From positions 2,170,001-2,234,000 of the forward strand of contig NZ_CP059693.1 of NCBI RefSeq assembly GCF_028657945.1: 64,000 nt of DNA, written 5' to 3'. The position numbers and the translations under genes are program-made. The DNA is from Thalassomonas haliotis. Its GTDB lineage: Bacteria > Pseudomonadota > Gammaproteobacteria > Enterobacterales > Alteromonadaceae. Under the pieces are notes generated by a model that was not told where the DNA came from, ran no database searches, and saw only the letters and a program-made list of their open reading frames with translations. The number at the start of each line of letters is the position of its first letter. The first letter of the stretch is position 1. Positions 56,493 through 64,000 of the stretch are shown piece by piece.

Positions 56493-58493
56493 TTAACTTT
56501 TACCCTTGATAATGTCCCGAATGATGAAACGGTTGGGGGCAAGGTTAAACAGCATTTTACTGTCTACCGGGTAGGGCGTACCGCAGATATCCGCGGCTAA
56601 AATGTCCGCCAACAGCGGCGCCGAGCAAAGTCCCCGGGCACCCAGCCCTGTCATCAGATAAAGGTTGTCTATCACCGGAGTCGCCTGGTTAAAGCGCCAG
56701 TTCTTATCTTTGGCCAGATGGGCATATATGGTTTTATGGGCCTGAATATCCGGCATAGGTCCTACCATGGGAATGTGATCCGGGGTCATGCAGCGTAATC
56801 TGGCCTTGCTGGCGATAACATCTTCTGTGCCCCATTGACTCACTCCGGGTAAACACTTCTCCAGCATCGCCAGATTATAGGCATCGTCTTCGGCTTTGGC
56901 ATCGGTATCAAAGCTGTTTTTCTCAAACGTGGCCCCGATACAGTGCAGCCCCTTATGCTCAGGCGTCAGGTAACCCTTATGGCACAATACTGTGCTTAAC
57001 TTGCCTGTTTCCGGATTGGTTGGCATCGAGCTGACCTGGCCCCGCACCGAGCTTAGCGGTAATTGATCTGCGATGTTTAATTTTATCGACTCGGCGCCGC
57101 CGCAGATAATCAGCACTTTTTCGTTAAAGCTGGCATGTTCGCTGCGCAGTTGCCAGCTGAGATCTTCATTTTGCTGAATGTGATCTATTTTTATGTCTGC
57201 TTTGATTTTCAAGCGGTTTGTCGCCTGTGCCGCGCTAAACAGTGTTTTCACCAGCTCGCCGGGGGCAATCCAGCCGGCGCCCGGCATAAACAAACCGCCA
57301 AAATCGAGCTTGAGTCCGGCAAGTTCACTGGCCTGTTCGGCGTTAACGCCGTGTATCAAGGTTTTTGGCCAGCTCTTTAATTGCTCAAACAACTGCTGGC
57401 GTTTTTCCAGGCTTTCCTTATAGGAGAGTTCCAGCAAACCACACCACTGGTGGGGAAAGTGATGGCCTTCATCGCTCACTTGCTGGTAAAGGGTTTTGGC
57501 CCGGTTAAAGGCTTGCTGGTAAAACAAACTGATATCATCGGCTTGCTGATGCAGCAGCGGATATAAAGCGCCGATGGCATTGCTTGAAGCCCCCTGGGCC
57601 ACTGTACTGTCCTGGCAATATAAGTTCACTTTAACGCCAAGCCGGGTTAAGGCGTATGCCGCGCAGGCGGAGGCAATGCCGCCGCCGATAATAGCCACCT
57701 GGTGGGGTTTGTTGATGCTCGGCCTTAACCGGTAACCTTTACCGGAATTTTTACCTTGCTGGAAAATGCCGGTTAACATCTGTTTTTTCTTGCCGCCGGT
57801 GGCCTTTTTCTCCAGGCGAAAACCTATCTCGGCCAACTGCCGCCGGACCAGGCCGGCCACGGTAAAGGTGGCGACACTGGCTTGTTCTTTTGATAACCGG
57901 GCGATTTGCTCAAATAAAGGGGCATGCCACATGTCCGGGTTTTTTCTCGGGGAAAAGCCGTCCAGGTACCAGGCATCCACTAAGCCGCTTTTTTTGGTTT
58001 TAAGGGCCGAAAAGGCTTCGGCGGCATCAGCAAAATAAAGTTGTAGGGTCACTTTGCCGCCGAAGAATTTTCCCTGCCACATTTGTTCGCACTTATCCGG
58101 ATATTGCTCAACCAGGGATTGTGCATACTCTGCCAGCTCGGGCAAAATGGCTAAGGACTTTTCAAGTTGCTCTTTGGTTAGCGGATATTTCTCAACACTG
58201 ATAAAGGTCAGGGGTAATAGGGTATTATCGGCGTTTTTTTGCAAAGCCAGTTGCTGCTGCGCTTTTTGATACACCTGTAAGGTGAGGAGAAAATTTAACC
58301 CGCTGCCAAAACCGGTTTCGGCGATGGTTAACGGCGATTTTGAGCTAACGATACGGTTAAAAATGTCATTGCCCTGGATAAAGACAGCACTGCTCTGCTG
58401 GCAGCCTGAGTCTGAGTCGAAGTAAATATCTTGGAACTGTTCTGAAAAAGGGGCGCCGTCTGCGCCGAAAGAAATTGGCTTATCGTTGTTCAC
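56493..58493 (-). CDS. mnmC: Bifunctional tRNA mnm5s2U biosynthesis protein MnmC
   Basis: A 666-residue enzyme finishing the mnm5s2U34 modification of tRNAs. The N-terminal SAM-dependent methyltransferase (about 1-245) has [14 protein letters not shown] and [17 protein letters not shown]; the C-terminal FAD-dependent oxidoreductase (about 265-640) has [18 protein letters not shown] and [18 protein letters not shown]. It removes the carboxymethyl group of cmnm5U and then methylates nm5U. GTG start. Divergent from fabB, the classical arrangement. Confidence 0.96.
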   Translation of the reverse strand: MNNDKPISFGADGAPFSEQFQDIYFDSDSGCQQSSAVFIQGNDIFNRIVSSKSPLTIAETGFGSGLNFLLTLQVYQKAQQQLALQKNADNTLLPLTFISVEKYPLTKEQLEKSLAILPELAEYAQSLVEQYPDKCEQMWQGKFFGGKVTLQLYFADAAEAFSALKTKKSGLVDAWYLDGFSPRKNPDMWHAPLFEQIARLSKEQASVATFTVAGLVRRQLAEIGFRLEKKATGGKKKQMLTGIFQQGKNSGKGYRLRPSINKPHQVAIIGGGIASACAAYALTRLGVKVNLYCQDSTVAQGASSNAIGALYPLLHQQADDISLFYQQAFNRAKTLYQQVSDEGHHFPHQWCGLLELSYKESLEKRQQLFEQLKSWPKTLIHGVNAEQASELAGLKLDFGGLFMPGAGWIAPGELVKTLFSAAQATNRLKIKADIKIDHIQQNEDLSWQLRSEHASFNEKVLIICGGAESIKLNIADQLPLSSVRGQVSSMPTNPETGKLSTVLCHKGYLTPEHKGLHCIGATFEKNSFDTDAKAEDDAYNLAMLEKCLPGVSQWGTEDVIASKARLRCMTPDHIPMVGPMPDIQAHKTIYAHLAKDKNWRFNQATPVIDNLYLMTGLGARGLCSAPLLADILAADICGTPYPVDSKMLFNLAPNRFIIRDIIKGKS

Positions 58494-58577
58494 AGGGCTA
58501 TAAATTGCTGTTAGTTTATATATATACGATGTATTTTACCTGTACTTTGGCTGCTGTGTCATATAAATTAATGAGTC

Positions 58578-58595
58578 AGTGTACAGGTGTACGCT
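58578..58595 (+). promoter_or_regulatory. Candidate FabR operator upstream of fabB
   Basis: AGTGTACAGGTGTACGCT matches 15 of 18 positions of the FabR/YijC site I recall (AGCGTACACGTGTTCGCT), a dyad found upstream of fabA and fabB. It lies 73 nt before the fabB start. Confidence 0.6.
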
Positions 58596-58668
58596 GGACA
58601 GACCAGTATCAGGGGCAAAAGTCGGTATGATATGCCCGAATTTTAAATATTAATATGGTTATATATAA

Positions 58669-59880
58669 ATGAAACGTGTAGTGATCACCGGATTAGGTAT
58701 TGTCTCTAGCATAGGTAACAATGCAGAAGAAGTTTTAGCTTCATTAAAATCAGGACGTTCAGGGATTTCCCACTCCGAAAGCTTTGCCGAGAAAGGCTTA
58801 CGCAGCCAGGTATGGGGCAAGCCGGATATTGAAACTAAAGATCATATCGACCGTAAAGCGCTGCGCTTTATGGGGGATGCTGCAGGTTACGCGCATATTG
58901 CCATGCAACAGGCCATTGAAGATGCCAAGTTGACCCCGGAGCAAGTCTCTAACTTCCGTACCGGTATTGTTGCCGGCTCAGGCGGTGCTTCTTCCCTTAA
59001 TGTCGTTAATTCAGCCGATACCTTAAGAGAGCGCGGCGTTAAACGCGTAGGGGCTTATGCGGTGCCTAAAACCATGTCCAGTACTTGTTCAGCCTGTCTG
59101 GCAACCCCTTTCAAAATCAAAGGGGTGAATTATTCTATCAGCTCGGCTTGTGCTACCAGTGCCCATTGTATCGGTAATGCCATGGAGCTGATCCAGCTGG
59201 GTAAACAGGACATTGTGTTTGCCGGCGGCGGGGAAGAAGTGGACTGGTCACTGGCGATGATGTTTGACGGCATGGGCGCCTTGTCTTCTCAATATAACGA
59301 TAGCCCGGAAACGGCTTCGCGCACCTATGATGCCGACCGTGACGGTTTTGTTATTTCCGGCGGCGGCGGTATGGTTGTGGTTGAAGAACTTGAACACGCC
59401 CTGGCCCGTGGTGCCCATATTTATGCCGAACTGGTTGGCTACGGCGCAACTTCAGACGGTTTCGACATGGTAGCACCAAGCGGTGAAGGTGCGGTGCGTT
59501 GTATGCAGCAGGCGATGGCAGGGGTAGAAGGCAAGGTGGATTACCTTAATACCCACGGTACTTCAACTCCGGTTGGTGATGTGAAAGAACTTGGCGCTAT
59601 CCAGGAAGTGTTCGGTCAGGCATCTCCGGCCATCAGCGCTACTAAAGCCATGACAGGTCATGCCTTAGGTGCTGCCGGTGTTCATGAGGCGATTTATTCT
59701 ATGCTGATGATGGAGCATAACTTTGTTGCCCCGTCGGTGAATATCACGAATTTAGACGAACAGGCCGAAGGCCTGGATATCGTCACTGAAAAGCGTGATA
59801 CCGAGTTAAACCTGGTAATGTCAAACAGCTTTGGTTTCGGCGGTACTAACGCGACCTTGCTGATGAAAAAATATAAATAA
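58669..59880 (+). CDS. fabB: Beta-ketoacyl-ACP synthase I
   Basis: A 403-residue condensing enzyme of fatty acid elongation, needed for unsaturated fatty acids. Catalytic Cys in [17 protein letters not shown], His in [11 protein letters not shown] and His in [13 protein letters not shown]-terminus [15 protein letters not shown]. Length as in E. coli FabB (406). A FabR-like operator precedes and a terminator follows. Confidence 0.97.
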   Translation: MKRVVITGLGIVSSIGNNAEEVLASLKSGRSGISHSESFAEKGLRSQVWGKPDIETKDHIDRKALRFMGDAAGYAHIAMQQAIEDAKLTPEQVSNFRTGIVAGSGGASSLNVVNSADTLRERGVKRVGAYAVPKTMSSTCSACLATPFKIKGVNYSISSACATSAHCIGNAMELIQLGKQDIVFAGGGEEVDWSLAMMFDGMGALSSQYNDSPETASRTYDADRDGFVISGGGGMVVVEELEHALARGAHIYAELVGYGATSDGFDMVAPSGEGAVRCMQQAMAGVEGKVDYLNTHGTSTPVGDVKELGAIQEVFGQASPAISATKAMTGHALGAAGVHEAIYSMLMMEHNFVAPSVNITNLDEQAEGLDIVTEKRDTELNLVMSNSFGFGGTNATLLMKKYK

Positions 59881-59902
59881 CAAGAGCTTACTTGTAGTTT
59901 TT

Positions 59903-59927
59903 AAAGGCGCCGCTTGGCGCCTTTTTT
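59903..59927 (+). terminator. Rho-independent terminator of fabB
   Basis: AAAGGCGCC/GGCGCCTTT stem with a GCTT loop, followed by TTTT. Confidence 0.92.
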
Positions 59928-60036
59928 ATGTACCGGTTAAAGGAGAATATTGTCTTCATATTTAGGTGAAAGCAGGAGATTAGTGACTACACTCAGGGTA
60001 AGTGAAAGCGCTTAATTATTGCTTGTGGAAACTTAT

Positions 60037-61260
60037 ATGTCCCGGTCACTTTCATTGGATTACTCCGTACTGTTAATTGAGCAATGGTCGCAAACCCTGA
60101 ACCTGCTGGCAGATATCCTGGATATGCCTGCGGTGTTGATCATGAAGCTTGAGGGCGAGCATATTAAAGTGTTTGCTAAAAGCCAGGGGCAGCATAACCC
60201 TTATCAGCTGGGGGAGGCAGAAGATTTTGACGGCTCAGGGCTTTATTGTGAACATGTTATAAAAAATCAGGAGATGTTGGAGGTTAATAACGCCCTTACA
60301 GACCCTCTCTGGGACGCTAATCCGGATATTAAGCTTAACATGATCTATTATCTGGGTTTGCCGCTTAATTATAGTGACGGTCAGCCATTTGGCACCATTT
60401 GTGCCCTTGACGACCATGAACGCCCTGTAGAAAAAAAGTTCCAGCAGTTATTGCTTCATATTAAAAATACCCTTGAAGATCAGCTAAAGGCGTATGATAT
60501 TCAACAACAGGCGATTGAACATAACAGTCAAAGTCATGTTGAGAACCTGATCCGCGGTATGGCGCATGAGCTTAATACCCCGGCAGGGATCGCTATCACT
60601 GCCGTTACGACTTTGAGCAGCATGCTTGCTGTGCTAACACAGAAGTTTCATCAGCAGACCCTGTCTAAAAAACAATTTATCGATTTTGAAGAAAAGGCTT
60701 CACCTTGCCTGGAGTTAATCAGCGCCAACCTGGGGAAAATTTCCAAGCTTGTCGAACGGTTTAAAGATCTTTCCATGCAATTTTCCATGGAGATCAGTAA
60801 TATCCGTCTTAGCCGTTTTTTAAAAGTCTTGTGTGCAGGCTTTAACCATAACTATGCCAACGAGCAGGTGAGCTTTCATTTACATAGTCCGGATAAGCTC
60901 ATATTACGCAGTATTCCGGTATTGCTGCAAAGCGTGATCACCGAATTAGTGGACAATGCGGTAGAGCATGCCTTCGAAGACACAAACAACAAATGTATTG
61001 CTATTGATGTTGAGCGTTTTCATCACAGAGTTTTGCTCCGGATCAGCGATAATGGCATCGGCATACAGCACAATATTTCCGGGGACATTTTTTCTCCCTG
61101 TTTTTCCCGCAAGCAAGCGGGACGCTTTGGCTTGGGACTTTGTGTGGTCAACAAAATTGTTCAGATGCAACTCAAAGGAGATATCAAACTGGTATCAGAG
61201 AGCCGGGAGCTTGGCACTCAGGGAACTGTGTTTGAAATGGTGTTGCCTGATTTAGGGTAA
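60037..61260 (+). CDS. GAF-domain sensor histidine kinase
   Basis: A 407-residue cytoplasmic histidine kinase. GAF domain about 20-155 (LMIYYLGLPLNYSDGQPFGTICALDD is its typical end); phospho-acceptor His in IRGMAHELNTPAG; a helical dimerisation region; ATPase with N-box ELVDNAVEHAFED, G1 ISDNGIGI and G2 FGLGLCVVNKIV. No membrane helix. No response regulator is adjacent, so its partner is unknown. ATG at 60037 has GGAA 7 nt upstream; a TTG at 60019 would add six residues. Confidence 0.9.
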   Translation: MSRSLSLDYSVLLIEQWSQTLNLLADILDMPAVLIMKLEGEHIKVFAKSQGQHNPYQLGEAEDFDGSGLYCEHVIKNQEMLEVNNALTDPLWDANPDIKLNMIYYLGLPLNYSDGQPFGTICALDDHERPVEKKFQQLLLHIKNTLEDQLKAYDIQQQAIEHNSQSHVENLIRGMAHELNTPAGIAITAVTTLSSMLAVLTQKFHQQTLSKKQFIDFEEKASPCLELISANLGKISKLVERFKDLSMQFSMEISNIRLSRFLKVLCAGFNHNYANEQVSFHLHSPDKLILRSIPVLLQSVITELVDNAVEHAFEDTNNKCIAIDVERFHHRVLLRISDNGIGIQHNISGDIFSPCFSRKQAGRFGLGLCVVNKIVQMQLKGDIKLVSESRELGTQGTVFEMVLPDLG

Positions 61261-61307
61261 ATGTAATAAGCGCTGCAATGGACTGATGAGCAACAACAAA
61301 GGAAAGC

Positions 61308-61691
61308 TTATAAAAGAAAGTTATAGCAGTTGACGGCAGTAAGCCGGGCAGAACTGGCCCGGCTGTAATATAAAATTAGGTTCTGCTCGGTAAGGTTATT
61401 ATACCAATCGCCAATATTGGCATTTTGACTGGCATAAGTGTCAGCGCCGACAGATAAGTCATACAGGAAAATCTGATCTAAGCTGCTGTAGTCGTCATAA
61501 ACGGCATCATTGAGAAACCTTGTGGTAACATCATAGCCGGCGGCGCTTAGCATAGCTGCCAGGCCATTGCCGTCAGTAACATAGTTGCCGGTGTTTACCC
61601 GGGCAAATAAAATTTGTGAAGCGTTAGCAGATAAAGTGGTAGAAAGTACCAGGCCAGAAACTAAGCCTTTTAAGAGGTTTTTATACATCAT
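61308..61691 (-). CDS. Secreted hypothetical protein, probably truncated
   Basis: A 127-residue exported protein with signal peptide (LLKGLVSGLVLSTTLSANAS). The middle, ILFARVNTGNYVTDGNGLAAMLSAAGYDVTTRFLND ... LDQIFLYDLSVGAD, reads like the start of a flavodoxin/ThuA-like sandwich that should continue well beyond this. The last 20 residues (YYSRASSARLTAVNCYNFLL) look out of character and are encoded partly by a GCCGGGC/GCCCGGC hairpin, suggesting a truncation or frameshift. The start at 61691 has AGGA upstream. Confidence 0.6.
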   Translation of the reverse strand: MMYKNLLKGLVSGLVLSTTLSANASQILFARVNTGNYVTDGNGLAAMLSAAGYDVTTRFLNDAVYDDYSSLDQIFLYDLSVGADTYASQNANIGDWYNNLTEQNLILYYSRASSARLTAVNCYNFLL

Positions 61692-61952
61692 CAAAATCCT
61701 GTTCAATAGCATTATTATTTTATATATTTTTACGTTGAAAATTTGTTAAAAAAATATTAGCCGTAACTGTGCCAATAAATTTTTAATGCTTTTGTTAATA
61801 ATGTGAATGAAATTGCTCCATTAACAGCCGGGCCGGTGATATTTTCTTGCCCTTTCAGTGATAAATCTTTTGCTGTGCGTTTTTTTCTGCTTGAAAATCC
61901 CTGATAATACGCACCGGATCTTCCCTTAATAAGGCACAGCTTCAGATAGACC

Positions 61953-63074
61953 ATGAAAATTTATTACGATGAGAATATGCCGTTTGCCCGTGAGTTTTTT
62001 TCCGGGCTTGGCGAGTTAGTTCCCTTTGCCGGCCGGGAGCTTAGCCCACAAATAGCAGCAGATGCCGATGTTTTGCTGGTGCGCTCCATTACCCGGGTGA
62101 ATGAAGCATTATTGGCTGAGAATGAAAACATTCAGTTTGTCGGTACCGCGACCATAGGGGTGGATCATATTGACCAGGACTACTTAAGCCGCCGTAATAT
62201 CGCCTTTAGCGCGGCTCCCGGCTGTAATGCGGTATCGGTCGCCGAATATGTGCTCAGCGCCCTGGTAGTCCTGGCTGAACGCTATTTGCTGAATTTATCG
62301 GCATTAACTGTCGGTATCGTCGGTGCCGGCAATACCGGTACCCGCTTAAGTGAAAAACTTGCTGCTTTGGGCATTAAATATTACTTGTGTGATCCGTTAT
62401 TGGCGGAGCAGGGGGATGAACGTGATTTCAGCTCCCTTGAACATGTGCTCAGTTGCGATGTTATTTCCTTACATGTGCCGCTAACGACCGCAGGGGAATA
62501 TCCCAGCCATCATTTACTTAACCGGGAGAATCTGGCGCGGCTGACGGACAGGCAAATTCTTATCAATGCCTGTCGCGGGGAAGTGGTGGATAATCAGGCA
62601 TTACTGACCTTGAAACAACAGGGACATGGGCTGAAACTGGTGTGGGATGTCTGGGAAAATGAGCCGGATATCTTACAGCCGCTGATTGAGCATACCGAAA
62701 TTGCCACCGCCCACATTGCCGGCTATAGCCTGGAAGGAAAAGCACGCGGTACGGAAATGCTCTATTTGGCTTTGTGTAAGCAGCTGAAAATTAAGCCTAA
62801 TTTAACTCTTGAGCAGTTTCTGCCACCTGCAGCTATAACTTATGTAGAAATAAAACAACATTTTGATGAAATTATACTAAACCAGCTGGTAAAAATGGTT
62901 TACGATGTCAGGCGTGACGATGGCATTTTTCGTCAGCAACTAAATAGTCAAGGTTTTGACATGCTTCGTAAAAACTACCCGGTGCGCCGGGAATTTTCCG
63001 CGGTAACCGTCGCCTTGCCGGAACAGGCCAGCAGTGATGTGCCCCATCAGCTGGGTTTTAATTTTCCCCGATAA
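61953..63074 (+). CDS. pdxB: Erythronate-4-phosphate dehydrogenase
   Basis: A 373-residue NAD-dependent dehydrogenase of the DXP-dependent pyridoxal phosphate pathway, oxidising 4-phosphoerythronate. Rossmann motif VGIVGAGNTGTRLSEKL, INACRGEVVDNQALL, and HIAGYSLEGKARGTEMLY with the catalytic His. The C-terminal dimerisation domain distinguishes PdxB from other D-2-hydroxyacid dehydrogenases; total length fits. asd follows after 24 nt, the usual order. Confidence 0.96.
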   Translation: MKIYYDENMPFAREFFSGLGELVPFAGRELSPQIAADADVLLVRSITRVNEALLAENENIQFVGTATIGVDHIDQDYLSRRNIAFSAAPGCNAVSVAEYVLSALVVLAERYLLNLSALTVGIVGAGNTGTRLSEKLAALGIKYYLCDPLLAEQGDERDFSSLEHVLSCDVISLHVPLTTAGEYPSHHLLNRENLARLTDRQILINACRGEVVDNQALLTLKQQGHGLKLVWDVWENEPDILQPLIEHTEIATAHIAGYSLEGKARGTEMLYLALCKQLKIKPNLTLEQFLPPAAITYVEIKQHFDEIILNQLVKMVYDVRRDDGIFRQQLNSQGFDMLRKNYPVRREFSAVTVALPEQASSDVPHQLGFNFPR

Positions 63075-63098
63075 GAGTAAAAGAAGAGAGAGAGGAGC

Positions 63099-64000
63099 AT
63101 GGCACAGAAATTTGATGTTTGCGTACTTGGTGCAACCGGTTTAGTAGGCAAAACCATTATTGAAATTCTTGAACAAAGAGATTTTCCCATCAATAAACTT
63201 TACCCGTTGGCAAGCGCACGCTCTGCCGGTGAATTCGTTGAATTTAACGGGGAAAGTATTGAAGTTTTAGACGCCGATAATTTTGACTGGAGCCAGGCCC
63301 AGATCGGTTTCTTTTCTGCCGGCGGCGCCGTGTCTGCAAAATATGCTCCTATTGCCGGCGATGAAGGCTGTATTGTTATTGATAATACCTCTGAATTCCG
63401 CTACGACGCCGATATTCCTTTGGTGGTGCCGGAAGTGAACCCACAGGCACTGGCCGAGTACCGTAACCGTAATATTATCGCCAACCCCAACTGTTCAACC
63501 ATCCAAATGATGGTGGCGTTAAAGCCTATTTATGACGCGGTAGGCATTGAACGTATCAATGTCAGCACTTACCAGTCGGTCTCCGGCGCCGGTAAAGAGG
63601 CTATGGATGAGTTGGCCAAGCAGTGTGCGGACTTGCTTAGCGGTAAGCCGATTGATCCTAAAGTATTCTCCCGCCAGATTGCCTTTAATGTTATTCCGCA
63701 AATCGATAGCTTTGAAGACAATGGTTATACCCGCGAAGAAATGAAAATGGTGTGGGAGACGAAAAAGATCCTCGGCGATGAAAATGTGCTGGTAAATCCG
63801 ACCGCAGTAAGGGTACCGGTATTTTTCGGTCACGGCGAAGCTTTGCATATTGAAACCGGCTCACCGATTTCTGCCGAAGAAGTCAAAGACTTGTTAAGCC
63901 AGGCACAGGGTGTGGTGGTTTGTGAAAAAGATGAGGACTTTCCGACCCAGATAGGCAATGCCAGCGGCCAGGATGATACTTATGTTGGACGTATCCGCGA
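63099..64000 (+). CDS. asd: Aspartate-semialdehyde dehydrogenase (partial)
   Basis: The first 300 residues of Asd, cut by the window end. Starts MAQKFDVCVLGATGLVGKTI after GAGAGGAG. Catalytic Cys in NPNCSTIQM, substrate-binding STYQSVSGAGKEAM and the His of FFGHGEALH are all present, so this is the enzyme itself and not the inactive Usg paralogue. It reduces aspartyl phosphate to the semialdehyde for Lys, Met, Thr and peptidoglycan synthesis. Probably co-transcribed with pdxB. Confidence 0.95.
   Translation, partial: MAQKFDVCVLGATGLVGKTIIEILEQRDFPINKLYPLASARSAGEFVEFNGESIEVLDADNFDWSQAQIGFFSAGGAVSAKYAPIAGDEGCIVIDNTSEFRYDADIPLVVPEVNPQALAEYRNRNIIANPNCSTIQMMVALKPIYDAVGIERINVSTYQSVSGAGKEAMDELAKQCADLLSGKPIDPKVFSRQIAFNVIPQIDSFEDNGYTREEMKMVWETKKILGDENVLVNPTAVRVPVFFGHGEALHIETGSPISAEEVKDLLSQAQGVVVCEKDEDFPTQIGNASGQDDTYVGRIR

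Noticed and set aside
58580-58592. TGTACA boxes before fabB as LitR-type sites
   Set aside because: The two boxes are only 2 nt apart, unlike the 15-17 bp phasing near the MerR gene; the full 18-bp dyad fits FabR better.
61757-61954. 65-codon minus-strand frame overlapping the pdxB start
   Set aside because: Overlaps the pdxB promoter region, lacks a ribosome site and has random composition.

Overview
The window looks like a chromosomal segment of a marine gammaproteobacterium of the Alteromonadales, most likely Colwelliaceae (Thalassomonas/Colwellia-like). This rests on the order of housekeeping genes (recN-nadK / grpE-dnaK-dnaJ; smpB/ratA/rnfH beside ssrA; epmC-yfcL-mnmC-fabB; pdxB-asd) and on the many secreted degradative enzymes. 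Species placement is inference; no database search was possible.

Layout. 1-4.2 kb: a PEP-CTERM surface protein, an uncharacterised DUF3289-like ORF, two small hypothetical genes and a glutamate dehydrogenase. 4.4-6.1 kb: a secreted GH19 chitinase behind a candidate NagR-type operator. 6.2-11.1 kb: a cluster that looks light-responsive: photolyase, SDR and a DUF523-DUF1722 protein on the minus strand, diverging from a MerR/LitR-like regulator and a lipocalin, with an array of TGTACA-type boxes between. 11.2-21.3 kb: an endonuclease I paralogue that lacks its catalytic pair, a secreted S1 protease, membrane proteins, a decayed class 3 lipase, the ABC-F protein YbiT, a secreted metzincin and a SymE-type toxin. 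22.4-25.9 kb: an AT-rich HEPN/NB-ARC STAND ATPase directly coupled to an intact endonuclease I gene; this is the best candidate for an undescribed defence-type module. 26.0-28.0 kb: tmRNA, SmpB, RatA and RnfH, followed by a six-unit 51/52-bp tandem array.

28.5-34.8 kb: a MarC-family protein, a CadC-like regulator facing a SUMF1-like secreted protein, an intradiol-dioxygenase-like protein and BamE. 35-42.2 kb: stress core with recN (LexA box embedded in a terminator hairpin), nadK, grpE and dnaK-dnaJ (sigma-32-type promoters). 42.5-48.2 kb: NhaA, a phosphotransferase, an Lrp-family regulator and a large S8 protease. 48.6-53.9 kb: a curli locus csgB-csgA-csgEFG with csgD on the opposite strand; its CsgA is very long, with about 19 repeats. 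54.3-64 kb: epmC, an ATP-NAD-kinase-like gene, yfcL, mnmC, fabB, a GAF histidine kinase, a possibly truncated secreted protein, pdxB and a window-truncated asd.

Two dispersed repeat families are visible. The 51-bp unit is tandem at 28.0-28.3 kb and has one inverted, diverged copy near 45.6 kb. A 41-bp sequence occurs exactly at 34.26 and 44.66 kb, and the second copy supplies the stop codon of a phosphotransferase gene.
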